From Unio delphinus (taxonomy: Eukaryota; Mollusca; Bivalvia; Unionida; Unionidae): DNA of 64,000 nt. How positions within the stretch are numbered: the first letter of the stretch is position 1; each line of letters starts with the position of its first letter. The position numbers and the translations under genes are program-made. Below are positions 50,649 through 60,950 of the stretch, one piece after another. The notes below the pieces were generated by a model. That model was given only the letters and a program-made list of their open reading frames with translations, did no database searches and was not told the origin of the DNA. The DNA is taken from positions 1,723,501-1,787,500 of the forward strand of contig JAQISU010000026.1 in NCBI GenBank assembly GCA_029339505.1. Direction: 5' to 3'.

Positions 50649-51939
50649 TTTCTGGTGGATAGACATCTGTCAAATAGACGTCAAGTACGTTAAAAACGTG
50701 TTTTTCATTCATTATCCTACCACTTATGTTAGAAAAAAAATATTTGTTTTACTTCACATCAGGACAAATCTTATCAGCCATGTGGCATCATTAGGCATGT
50801 GATCTCATATTCGGCGATCGACGGAAAAAATAAATATTGGAAATCGAGGGGAAAAAACATTATAAATTTCAGGTTTGGAACTTGACCCGCAGATAAGCCG
50901 ACCCCCCTTCTTCCAGGCCTTATTTTTGTCCTAAATTTCTCGGCTTATACACGAGTATATACGGTAAGTTTACAGGTAGAGGAACGTGTGCAATTTAAAC
51001 AATGAACAGTAACACGGATTTATATTCTTTATTCACATGGATTTTGTTTCTTTCTTTGGAGTAAAGTAATGCAAGGTGAATTGTTATCTATATTCAAGGA
51101 TGATTTATTGCCAAATTATCCTTGATGGAAATAACATCAAGATATATGTTTTCCCAGTCTTCTGAATTCACTTGAAGAAATGTAGAGATATCACAGATTT
51201 ATTTAATTTAGTGTACTGTCAAAAGTGTTTGTATTTTTAATGTTTGCAAAGTCCCAAAGTCTGGAAAATTGTGATTTCAATTTTTAATCAGCTTTTGGCA
51301 TGATATCTTAAGGTTTATGAGTGGAAAAAGGAAACAAAAACATAAATAATGAGGTTAAATCCACAAAAGTTAACAGTTCTCCTTAACAAAACATGATTCA
51401 AAATACCTTGAGCATAGCTACATATAGCTTTATTAGGTTCACATCAATGTAATAAATAATCTTAAACTAAATATTATGAAGTAAATATATTTATTTGATC
51501 AAAATACCACTATCAGAATAAGTGATTTAATAAGTGAAGTGTCAGCAATACATATGTTGGCGAAAAATCTTATTTTGGAGCTATAGTATCAAAAAGACAT
51601 TACCCATGAGCAGGGAAAAAATGTGCATAATAAATATAAGGAAGAGTCCAAACTTGTTCCAGCTGGCTATACTAGCTATGTATATGCCCTGTCAGCAGTG
51701 GAGTCTCAGCATGTAATAAACTGGTGAGGAACAGATTAACTCAACAGATTAATGCATGTACAACTAAAGGTAACAGCTTGAAATATTTTGATTTTTCTTG
51801 GACTGTAATAGAGTGCAGCTGGAAGAAAGATGGATATTGTAGTGTTAGGTGTAGAATGAACTATGGCAATATCCTCTTCTCCCGCCTTTTTGTTATACTA
51901 CCACCCCTTTTTTTCTTTTCTCGTAGCAAGTGGTTACCC

Positions 51940-52550
51940 CAACACACACTCATTAGATAAAATCCTTGAAGTGAAAGCACTGAAGTTGCAACTGGAGAAG
52001 AAAGTATAGAAGCTAGAGGGCAATGATTAACATCTGAGTTACAATGACTTCCTTTTTAAATATTTCTTTTTCATAGTACATTTATTTATTTCTGTATTGG
52101 TTTTGTGTCTGGTCCTTGTATTTAAATTAGTAAATGAAGAAGAAAACATGATACCATGAATAGTCACTGAAAAATGGTCATTGAAAAGTCATTGAATTTT
52201 AGTTTTTCCTCTGTATTAACCATTTTTCATGGAATATATTGTTAATTAAGTTTTGTATTGTGCTAGTGAGTTTTCATTTTAATTTCATTGCATTTGTATT
52301 TGACTTGGACTGATCTTTTTGTGTGCCTGTGACTGTGAGAACCTGATATTCAAAGAATGCCTGGACATTGTGTTTATAACCCTTGTGGGAAGAAGCTGAT
52401 GACTTCAAAGCCTGGATAAGGCCTTCCAAACTAGAGTAAAGCATCATGTGGGCAGGTCATTAAACTTGTCACATTATTAGGCCTGGAAATTTTAAGTTTT
52501 GGTCTGGAAAAGGGTTTTAAATCTTTTCAAACTTTGAACCCTGCTAACCC
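51940..52550 (+). pseudogene. Scrambled hAT-family fragments
   Basis: At about 51955-52015 the plus strand gives LDKILEVKALKLQLEKKV, like the coil ALDEVEELxAQKLRLEADI of the hAT copy at 34.9 kb. At 52358-52440 it gives MPGHCVYN and, one base out of frame, LWEEADDFKAWIRPSKLE, like the N-terminus at 33809. So the C-terminal piece precedes the N-terminal piece on the same strand. A subterminal-like stretch (tctggaaaagggttttaaat, then gaaccctgc) follows near 52500-52545. Two elements or a rearrangement are possible. Confidence 0.45.
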
Positions 52551-52737
52551 TAGTCTTAAAGCTGGTTATCCTGGATGTGTTAAAAGCAGATGGACACTGG
52601 TCAGGGGAACATTCAAGAGGGGGTGTTCTATAATGAGATAACCTTTGTAAAAATAATGAGATTAGTATTAAGAAATTCCAGTATAAAACTATGATTTATA
52701 TTTTTTATTGGTTGTACTTGCACTATCTTTTTTTCAG

Positions 52738-52823
52738 AATGACTTCTGATGGGGTACAGACCATGAAAAGAGAGTATGATGACTTGTATGCGAGCATTGT
52801 GGACTCTTTGGATGAAACCACAG
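52738..52823 (+). CDS. FIGNL1: Fidgetin-like 1, coding exon 2
   Basis: Between acceptor tctttttttcag and donor CACAG|GTGAGT, entering in phase 2 and leaving in phase 1. It encodes MTSDGVQTMKREYDDLYASI followed by VDSLDETT. This matches the vertebrate FIGNL1 segment 'kKYAEKYSAIIDS...' in spacing and key residues, and joins in frame to exon 1. Confidence 0.85.
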
Positions 52824-52968
52824 GTGAGTTCTTAAAGATGCATTCCCTTGTGGAAAAAATTTGATTGAGACAGTAATAGTAATGCTTCCTTAACTCTGAT
52901 AATGAAATAAACCAAAAAAAACCAACGGAATCTATTGTTACCTACCTCTCCTATGTTCACCAGTTTGG

Positions 52969-53225
52969 TGGACTAGTGGTTAGAGCATCCACCATGCATG
53001 CAGGAAGTCATGGGTTCGAACCCCCAAGCCGAGTCAAACAAAAGACTTATAAAAATGGTACTTACAGCTGCCTCACTAGGCACTCAGCAATAAAAAGTTG
53101 GTGTTAGAAGTGGTTGGCCTGGTGTCAGGATAATGTGAATGGGTGGTACATGATGCTACATGTCTGTGGAATGATGCCCCAGTACTAGACATCATTATAA
53201 ACTGCCACACTGCAGACATGATTTG
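52969..53225 (+). mobile_element. tRNA-derived SINE, family B
   Basis: The head is gtggactagtggttagagca, the B box region catgggttcgaacccccaag, and the body follows (gttggcctggtgtcaggata, taatgtgaatgggtgg). It ends near aaactgccacactgcagaca. It lies in FIGNL1 intron 2, sense to the gene, with most CpG sites decayed. Confidence 0.85.
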
Positions 53226-53689
53226 ATAAAATATGATTTTAATTGTTTGTATGAACTGTTACTCTTGTAATTGGCAAATCACATTCTCTTCATTGAAGTC
53301 TTACAGATGGAATGACAGCATGACTGCTACTTGTGAATACAAAATTTTGAAAATCTTCAAAGTTGAGGTACTTGTAAAAGTTGAGCTATGATAGGAGATT
53401 TGTAGTTCAATGTTCGATATGTCAGACTATACTAAATAAATATCAAGGCTCTAAATTGGATTTTATATATATTTTAGATGAAACTTCAATATTGCTATCT
53501 ACTTGTAAAGACTTTGTTAAATTCAAATACATGTACATGAATGAAAATGCTTGCAAAACTTTGAAGTCCTACCCAGGTTTAGTTCTTGAAATAATTGCAA
53601 ATTCTCTGAGAATTTGCAATTATTATATATACATGTATATATAATTTATTAGAATTTAACTCTTTCATTAAAGAATGATACATTTTCAG

Positions 53690-53743
53690 GTCTGAACAAT
53701 TTTGCTGATGGAGCCCTGACTTTATGTCAGCTGCACAAAAATG
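53690..53743 (+). CDS. FIGNL1: Fidgetin-like 1, coding exon 3 (54 nt)
   Basis: A 54-base exon between acceptor tacattttcag and donor AAATG|GTAAGT, phase 1 on both sides. It encodes (G)LNNFADGALTLCQLHKN, which matches the FIGNL1 'GLNNYAENILTL' segment. A multiple-of-three exon with equal phases could be skipped without a frameshift. Confidence 0.85.
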
Positions 53744-54249
53744 GTAAGTTGATGGTTTTCTCTGTGTATTTTTCATCCATAATTGATCATTACCTATAAA
53801 GACCAACTCCGTAATAAAGTTGCAAAGTTTATTTTTACTTAACATCAGTAGAAGGATTTTAACTTGTTATCAACAATTATTTTTGAATACTTCATGTGAA
53901 GATAATGTCTCATCATGAAGAGCATTTATTATGAAGATGAAAGCAAGTCATGGTGTCAGCACATAGAAAGAAATTGTGAAGCAAAGTTTTATATGCATGA
54001 TCTTAATAAATGTGAATGTTAGTTGACTGAACTGTAGCGTATTTTGTGAGATTGTATTGATAATAATGACATTATAATTTCTGAAAGAAGGATGAAGTGT
54101 TTGAATTGTCAGTTTACTTACAAATAAATCGGTCTTTGACAAGCGTCATAATACACATGGTCACATAATTCCTCCATTAACAAATTTATGGTTGCTAGTT
54201 TAAAAACATGTAAATGAAGTTTACAGATATTTATAATTTTTATCATGTA

Positions 54250-54720
54250 AAATCTCACATTTATAACAACTAGCAAAACACAGTTGACACAGATTGGCCA
54301 TTGTTGGCAATTGATCCAAAACAAGTGACCAATGTATGCCTTATATTACAACTGGCAAAACACTGTTGACACAGTGGTACTTTTGGCCTTATATAACAAC
54401 AATCAAAAGACAGTTGACCCAAACAGAGTGGCCAGTGTTGGCAGTTGACTCAGAGCGGCAAATGTAGGCACTATAAACAATTGAAACGGGACAGTGGCCG
54501 ATGTAGACCTTATATAACCACAAGCAAAATACACTTGACTCAAGAGTGGCAGTTTTGGCCTTACATATGAACAAGCAAAACACGGTTGACCCAGATAGTG
54601 TATCCAGTGTTGGCAGTTGATCCAGATAGAGTTGCCAATGTAGATATATAATAACAAGTAAAACACAGTTAACCCAGATAGATGGACCAATATAGGCCTT
54701 ATTTTGAATATCAGTATTTG
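54250..54720 (+). repeat. Degenerate minisatellite 'aaaacacagttgacccaga'
   Basis: About seven diverged units of roughly 60-65 bp combine 'acaagcaaaacacagttgac' with 'ttggcagttgatccagatag' and 'aatgtaggccttatataac'. The minus-strand frames here are repeat-derived. It sits in FIGNL1 intron 3. Confidence 0.8.
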
Positions 54721-55139
54721 TGCATTTCAAATGTATATTAAGTAGTGCAGTTGTTTCATAATGAAATGTAAAGCATGACTGTAGGTTTGACTCATTCAGT
54801 TCTTCTTGAATATATGTTTCTAAGTGAGATTTTAATGATTTGCATATTCTACTGTTTTTTTTATAGAAACTTTTTATAGTGTTATGGTGTTTTCAGTGAT
54901 ATTTGGAGTGAAATGTTATATATTAGAATAGCTATGGTTGTTATATATTAGTTTACTTGTACCCAAACAAGGGATTTTTCTAGATTTTTGTGGAAATTAC
55001 AATAGATATTTTTCCCCAAAGAAATATTAGTTAAAATCATTTTTCAAAATTGAAAATGAAGCAATTTTTGTCCAAAATAAACATAAAAACTTTAAAATGT
55101 TAGTGGGCAGGTTCCCATTCATTCAATTATGCCCTCAGA

Positions 55140-55915
55140 TAAATGTTGGCTACTTGCTTCATAATATAATGTTACTTGTGGATTGCATTTATTGGTCAAC
55201 AGTCAAGTTTACTTACTGAAACTGTTTTTTCCCAATAACATTAATTCAACATCACAGACATGGACCATTCTTTTTGGATGGCTTGTTCTTGGGGATAGGA
55301 AAAAGCCTATTCATTTTGGGGTTAAAGAGTAAATGGTCATTGTCACTGTAACTGAAAAAAAATAAAAATAAAAATGATTTTATCCCAAAAATATTATTTA
55401 GTGACCATGTACCTTCATCAAAGTGATTGGGTGACTTACAGGTTAAGTAAGAAAGAAGCCTGTTGATGTGTGGGTCAAAAGGTCACTGACTGAAAGAAGA
55501 AAATTGGTTTTCGCATAATAACTTGAGTTCTAGACCATGTACCTTGATCAAAGTTTGTGGAGAACTTGCACTTAAGGTCTGGTAGAGGCCTGTTGATTTG
55601 GGTCAACTTTCATGGTCATTGTGGCTTAAAAAAGAATTGTTTAACAAAATAAACTTTTTTCTAGAAACAAGTTCTTTGACCAAAGTTTTTCGATGTTCTG
55701 CACCAAGGACAACAAAGAAACTCATACATATTTGGGTCTGAAGGTCAGTTGTCATGGGAAAATTAATAATTTTGCATTTTATTTTAGTTCATGATCACAT
55801 ACCTTAGCTAAAGGTTGAGGTCATCAGGACCTGTTGGTTTATAATCTCTAGAGTCGACCACACCCAACTCTGGGCTACATAGAGAACCATTAAACACTTG
55901 GTCAGTGTATAATGT
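55140..55915 (+). repeat. Dispersed repeat D, ends 'gagtcgaccacaccc..attaaacac'
   Basis: Repeating phrases 'gaccatgtaccttgatcaaa' and 'ggcctgttgatttgggtcaa' recur about every 120-130 bp, and the copy ends with 'tctagagtcgaccacaccca' and 'gagaaccattaaacac'. The same end occurs at 63940-64000. Class unknown; probably an old transposon. Confidence 0.55.
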
Positions 55916-56246
55916 GCCATTCATTACAATCTTCAGATTATTCCATCACATACATGTTTCTTCTGTGTTAAAACAGTTGAACTTAAAAAGGGAGTTTATG
56001 ATAACACTATAACGTTTTTTTTTTTTTATAGATAATATCTAGTATCAAGGAAGTTTATAATAAACGACAAAACTACAAACTTTAAATTTTATTAGTTTGT
56101 TTTTAATTTATTGTAATTTTTTGATTTTGTTTATAGCTTGTTAAATAAAATTTTATGATTTTATTGCTATATCAATAAAAACTTTAATGGCTTCTTCAAG
56201 AATGTATAATCTTCTGATGATTTTGAATCAAATATTATTGTTTCAG

Positions 56247-56329
56247 AGAGCCAAAGCTGGAAGATGTCCTTGACAATTGACAAAGTAAAAAATAATCAAA
56301 GAATTAAGGAAATGCTTGCAACAAATCAG
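56247..56329 (+). CDS. FIGNL1: Fidgetin-like 1, coding exon 4
   Basis: Between acceptor tattgtttcag and donor AATCAG|GTAACC, phase 1 to phase 0. It encodes (E)SQSWKMSLTIDKVKNNQRI followed by KEMLATNQ, matching FIGNL1 'DSDKWQSGLSINNVFKM'. It joins in frame to exons 3 and 5. Confidence 0.85.
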
Positions 56330-56377
56330 GTAACCACAGATGCATTATGTATATTTGTGATGTAAATTCGATCAGTC

Positions 56378-56855
56378 AGCACTTGATATTGATCTGAGCT
56401 TGCTTACTCTTTATATTGATCTATGCTTGTTTACTCTTGATATTGATCTAAGCTTGCTTACTCTTGAAATTGATATGAGTTTGCTTACTCTTGATATTGA
56501 TATTAGCTCGATATTGATCTGAGCTTGCTTACTCTTGGTATTGATATTAGCTTGATATTGATCTGAGCTTGCTTACTCTTGATATTGCTCTAAGCTTGCT
56601 TACTCTTGATATTGATCCAAGCTTGCTTACTCTTGATATTGATATTAGCTTGAGATTGATCTGAGCTTGTTTACTCATGATATTGATCAGAGATTGCTTA
56701 CTCTTTATATTGATCTAAGCTTGCTTACTCTTGATATTGATCTAACCTTGCTTACTTTTGATATTGATATTAGCTTGATGTTGATCTGAGCTTGCTTACT
56801 CTTGATATTGATCAGAGATTGCTTACTCTTGATATTGATCAGAGATTGCTTACTC
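56378..56855 (+). repeat. 27-bp minisatellite, about 17 copies, split by a transposon
   Basis: The unit is tgatattgatctgagcttgc plus ttactct, with variants (taagc, tagctcgata). The array is interrupted at 56856 by a hAT-type element, and a last unit resumes at 57987-58010. Confidence 0.95.
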
Positions 56856-57994
56856 AGAGTTCTCACTAGGATTTTAAAACTAGGAGTCCAGGACTCCTAA
56901 TTTGGTAAAAATAGGAGTCCCACCTGCAAAAGTTGCAGTCCCACCAGCAAAAGTTGCAGTGCCCAGAAACATTCTGAAGCGACTAAATGGCCATTAAAAT
57001 GCCCGGAATAAACAAATACAAAACTTTTATCAGTTTTACATGTATTTCTTTGCAATTATTTATTATTCTTTAAAACAGTATGTCTAGATTTGCAAATGGC
57101 ATTTTGTTCAAGTCTTGATGTGTCTTTGTTTCGAGTTCGCATGCAACATTTATACAGCTACAATCAGAAATGAAATCAATTACAGGATCACGGGGCTTCG
57201 CTGATGTCGCAAACTGCGATTCTGTTTTCCGTTTTGGTGACAAAATATACCATCTGGTGATATTTGTGGTGACACCAATTTTGGCTGATAAAAACCGTAT
57301 ATACAGTCTTGCGTTTGGAGTAGAGAAAATCAAAGGCACCATGACAGGAAACAATGTACTGGAATATATTGTTAAAATAAGTCCTTGTCTCATACTGACA
57401 AACCACCCTAACAGTGCATTGTTATATCATAATCCGCTAATGATGATATCTGGCCTTATTACTTTATGCAACTGACTAGTTAAAATCCGAATCCGCAGAA
57501 GGCGGAAACGTAAAATGAGTACAGTCAAGCAGATTACACTAATTTAAAAACAAATACCAGATGGAAGAAGAAAAAATATGTTTGCTGACACTTAAAAGAG
57601 AACTGATTACCTTTGAAGCACTGATATATACTAAACAAATAAAACAAATCTGTTTCAATGTTCTACAATTATCTGAAGTTGCTGCAGCAATAACAAACAG
57701 GTATTTGTTTGACCCTTCAACTGGAGCCTTTAGCGGCCATCATCAAAGTAAGCCGACGACCTTTGCTAAAAAAAAGTCAGCAAAAAGCACCTCAAATAAA
57801 AGCATTGCCTCATTTTTCACAGTGATTAGAACATATTTATTGTGTCGCAAAACTTTCCTGTTTGCAAAGGAAGAAGAAGAAAAAAAAAAAACGTGCGTAC
57901 GGAGGACTCGTGCATGGGCAATTTTCTGCGTCCCGGACCAAAAGTTTGCGTCCAAATACGCGTAATTAAGCGTTTCCGAGATCTCTGCTTACTC
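56848..57994. mobile_element. Non-autonomous hAT-type element inside the satellite
   Basis: The element spans 56856-57986 (1131 bp). Its left end is agagttctcactagg; the reverse of its right end is agagatctcggaaac, so the first nine bases are inverted repeats with one mismatch. It is flanked by gcttactc at 56848-56855 and 57987-57994. Because the satellite has that octamer only once per unit and the right flank restarts at it, this is a true 8-bp duplication. The interior is CpG-rich and carries two unrecognised frames (57170-57475 and 57561-57965, plus strand). The second contains KSTSNKSIASFF, which resembles a PCNA-binding box. No transposase motif was seen. Confidence 0.75.
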
Positions 57995-58137
57995 TTGATC
58001 ATAGCTCTCATCAAATTGATTTAAGAATTATTGGGTCAAACAATAATGGATATGATTTTCTTATGTAAGGTTTGAAATATGTTCATTTAGCCAGTTACTA
58101 GAAAGATACTTGAAACTTTGCTTTGTGTGAATTTTAC

Positions 58138-58484
58138 TTTTCTTGCATATGTTTGTTTGTTTGATTAGGATTTTTAACGTAGCTTTAACAATTTTTCAGT
58201 CATATCGCTACGATGTCTGCAGTGATGCAGTTTATAGTGATGTCTAGCACTGAGACATCATGCCGAAGACATGAAGCATGATGTCTCACCCAGTCACATT
58301 ATCCTGACACCAGGCCGACCAGTCCTAACACTAACCTCTTAATGCTGAGCGTCAAGCGAGGCAGCTGTTAGTACCATTTTTGTAAGTCTTTGGTATGACT
58401 CGGCTGGGGATCGAACCTACGACCTCCTGCTTCCGGGGCGGACGCTCTAACTACTAGGCCACTGGAGCGGTTTTCTTGCATATG
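58138..58484 (-). mobile_element. tRNA-derived SINE, family B, young full-length copy
   Basis: The element spans 58152-58470 on the minus strand. The head is gtggcctagtagttagagcg, the B box region gtaggttcgatccccagccg, and the tail ends in aaacaaacaaa. A perfect 14-bp target duplication, ttttcttgcatatg, flanks it at 58138-58151 and 58471-58484. CpG sites are kept (gcgtcaagcgaggc), unlike the copies at 4453 and 52969. It inserted in FIGNL1 intron 4, antisense to the gene. Confidence 0.92.
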
Positions 58485-59449
58485 ATTTTAAAAACTAAAA
58501 ACCAAACTTCATCTTTGATATTGTATGAATGATTTGGTAAGGTCTGTAATTCAGACTTTTGTAATAGCTGTTCTTCATGCTTGATATACAATACATATTT
58601 CTGACTTTTATCATGAAATTTCAATCATTCTTTTGAAAATGCACCTCCTAAACCTACAACTATGGATGATTTAAGAAAAAATAGAATATTTATGATAAAT
58701 TTGACTAATTATCACACTCAGTTCATCATTCTCCAGTTAATCTAGTTTGTTAATTCATGCCTGTTGCTCATTTTTGAAGAATTGTGCTTCCTTTTCTGCA
58801 ATTTGTTTTTCTCTGCTCATATATTTTGTCTTTCTGACTTTCTTTTATCTCATTGCCCACCACCAAAAACTTCACAGTCTGATGGGCCAAATGTTCAGAT
58901 GGTTATAGATAACATCCACTGATATTTCTAGACCAGTCAATAATATCCAGTAACTTTGCAGTTTTTAAATCCACTACACCAATACATAATTGTTGGTAAC
59001 CACTAAATTAAAAGCTAAAATGCTATAAATATAGGAAATAATGTAATATTCCTGGTGTGTGGTATGTTTATGCAAATGTAATTATGTGAAATGACATCAA
59101 ATAAGTTTTGCTCTGTTAATTAGCTTCCATCTGGCCAATGTAGATTTATTACAAATGGATCTGCTCATTAGCAAACAGTAACAAATAAATTTATTTCCAT
59201 TGATTATGTTATTTTGTTGGAGACAAATTATGAATAATTGATGCCATTAATTGGAGAAAACACTTGTTTCTCCTTCGTATTTGATAATTGGCTTAAAATT
59301 CTGTTGATCAGATTTAGTAAGTGTCATGAAAAGTCACTTGTCCCTAATTGTCACTCATAAATACGAGTAGACTAGTAGAATTTTCACCCTTTGTTATAGC
59401 TTTGAAAGAAAATATTGAAGAATCTACTTCAGATCTAAGTTTGTATTTT
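58485..59449. other. FIGNL1 intron 4, middle part
   Basis: AT-rich, CpG-poor intron sequence without exon, RNA gene or clear repeat. Confidence 0.45.
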
Positions 59450-59790
59450 ACATCTCTGGGTTTTATGTGAGTATAATGCATTAGTAACAACTGAGAATCG
59501 TTTAATAACATTTTTAACAACTCTGTGTTTTATGTGATTATAATGCTTTAGTGACGACTCCGAATCCTTTAATAACATTTTTAACAACTCTGTGTTTTAT
59601 GTGATTATAATGCTTTAGTGACGACTCCGAATCCTTTAATAACATTTTCAACAACTCTGTTTTTTTTGTGAGTATAATGCATTAGTGACAAGTCCGAATC
59701 CTTTAATAACATTTTTAACAACTCTGGTTTTTTTGTGAGTATAATGCTTTAGTGACAAGTCAGAATCCTTTAATAACATTTTTAAACTGG
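59450..59790 (+). repeat. 67-bp minisatellite, 5 copies
   Basis: Five copies of a 67-bp unit that begins taataacatttttaacaact and contains tataatgctttagtgacgac and tccgaatccttt. Copies two and three are nearly identical. Confidence 0.95.
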
Positions 59791-59893
59791 TATGGATCTT
59801 TTTTGTAGAATTTAAAAAATGTTAATGTAATGGTTATTCTCTTAATTATCATAGATAAATATACCATATGATATTGATTGTCAAATCTTTCAG

Positions 59894-60251
59894 ATCAAGC
59901 AAGAGAGCCTTGTACCTCATGATAAGAAAGGGTTTGTTTTGCCCTGTTATAAGCAAGATAACAAAGATTTCTCTGCATTTAGAAAGGGCGTTTCAACAGA
60001 CACATTTGCCCACACAGGATCAGATAAAGTCATTTGGCCCACAGTCAGAGCTACAGAGGAGAATGGTTTGAAATCCAGGATGAATAATGGCAGATTGGGC
60101 CAGGATAATGTTAATCATCCTTATCAACATAAAGGAAGTTTGAATGCTTCTGATCAAGTTGAGGGTCAAAGTCTTGGAAACCAGGTTGAACAGATGAACA
60201 CATCTTCCAATACTGGCTTCAGAAATAACAGAAAACCATTATTTTCATCAG
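59894..60251 (+). CDS. FIGNL1: Fidgetin-like 1, coding exon 5 (linker region)
   Basis: Between acceptor tcaaatctttcag and donor TCATCAG|GTGAGT, phase 0 to phase 1. It encodes IKQESLVPHDKKGFVLPCYK and about 100 further polar residues, ending NRKPLFSSG. This is the low-complexity linker between the N-terminal region and the AAA module, poorly conserved in the family. The frame joins to exon 4, bringing the coding sequence to about 246 residues, which lies well before the Walker A motif in a protein of about 650-680 residues. The AAA exons were not found in 60252-64000, so they lie downstream. Confidence 0.8.
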
Positions 60252-60950
60252 GTGAGTACATTAGGAAATTAAGAAATGAGATATAGGTGGAGAGAATGAA
60301 GTTTTTGAGCTATATGAATCAGTTGAAAAAAAGTCTGATGAAGATTTCAAAGATAGTTTGCCCCACTTTAGAAAGCTGAAATATAATTGGACCTTGTTTG
60401 TAAGTGAAGACAAAGATTTATTTGTACCAAAATTTGATATAAGGGACCTAACATAAGTAGTTGTACAAGGCAGGTGATTCCTTAATATAGATGACCTTTA
60501 AGACAGGTCAGCCTGTTTCACTATTGTGGAGTACCATCAGGAATTAAGCTTGTTTTATGTAATTTATATTTACCTCACATTTGATGTAATATTAGTTATG
60601 GTTGATATTTGGCATACTGTTTTCATTCTATTCAGCACTTGGTATTTGGTACTGACTTTTATAAGTAGGGAGCAATAATTATTGTTTTAGAGAAGGAATT
60701 TCTCATTTCTCAAAACTACTTTAGTAGTGATGTTTCATGACAGTGTGGTCATCTCTGAAGTCTGTCCCAAACCTTTGGAAGACTAGTGACGGGAGAGCAG
60801 ATTTGCAAATAATGCCTTTCCATCTATTTACCATGTTGACAAAGGGATGCAACTGTTAGAGGCTGTCTCCCTTCTTACCTGCTAGATGGCTACTGTTATA
60901 CCTGGATGTAACCATTTTTAACTTGAGTGAAACCTATTATGCAATGTTTT
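60252..60950. other. FIGNL1 intron 5, left part
   Basis: No exon or repeat recognised; AT-rich and CpG-poor. Confidence 0.4.

Larger units (their letters stand above)
49000..50966 (-). mobile_element. pogo/Tigger-type DNA transposon, internally deleted
   Basis: The terminal inverted repeats are ccgtatatactcgcgtataa (from 49002) and its match ending at 50964 (ttatacacgagtatatacgg). They are flanked by TA at 49000-49001 and 50965-50966, as Tc1/mariner-class elements leave. Subterminal 'gcgtataagccgacccccc' motifs are inverted at both ends. The 1963-bp element is CpG-rich in a CpG-poor intron, which argues for recent insertion. Inside are fragments of the transposase on the minus strand and a 210-bp tandem duplication at 50228-50648. 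Confidence 0.85.

Noticed and set aside
57070..57475. Overlapping plus and minus frames of about 100 codons as host genes
   Set aside because: They lie entirely inside the hAT-type element at 56856-57986; coding on either strand is not supported by a recognised motif.
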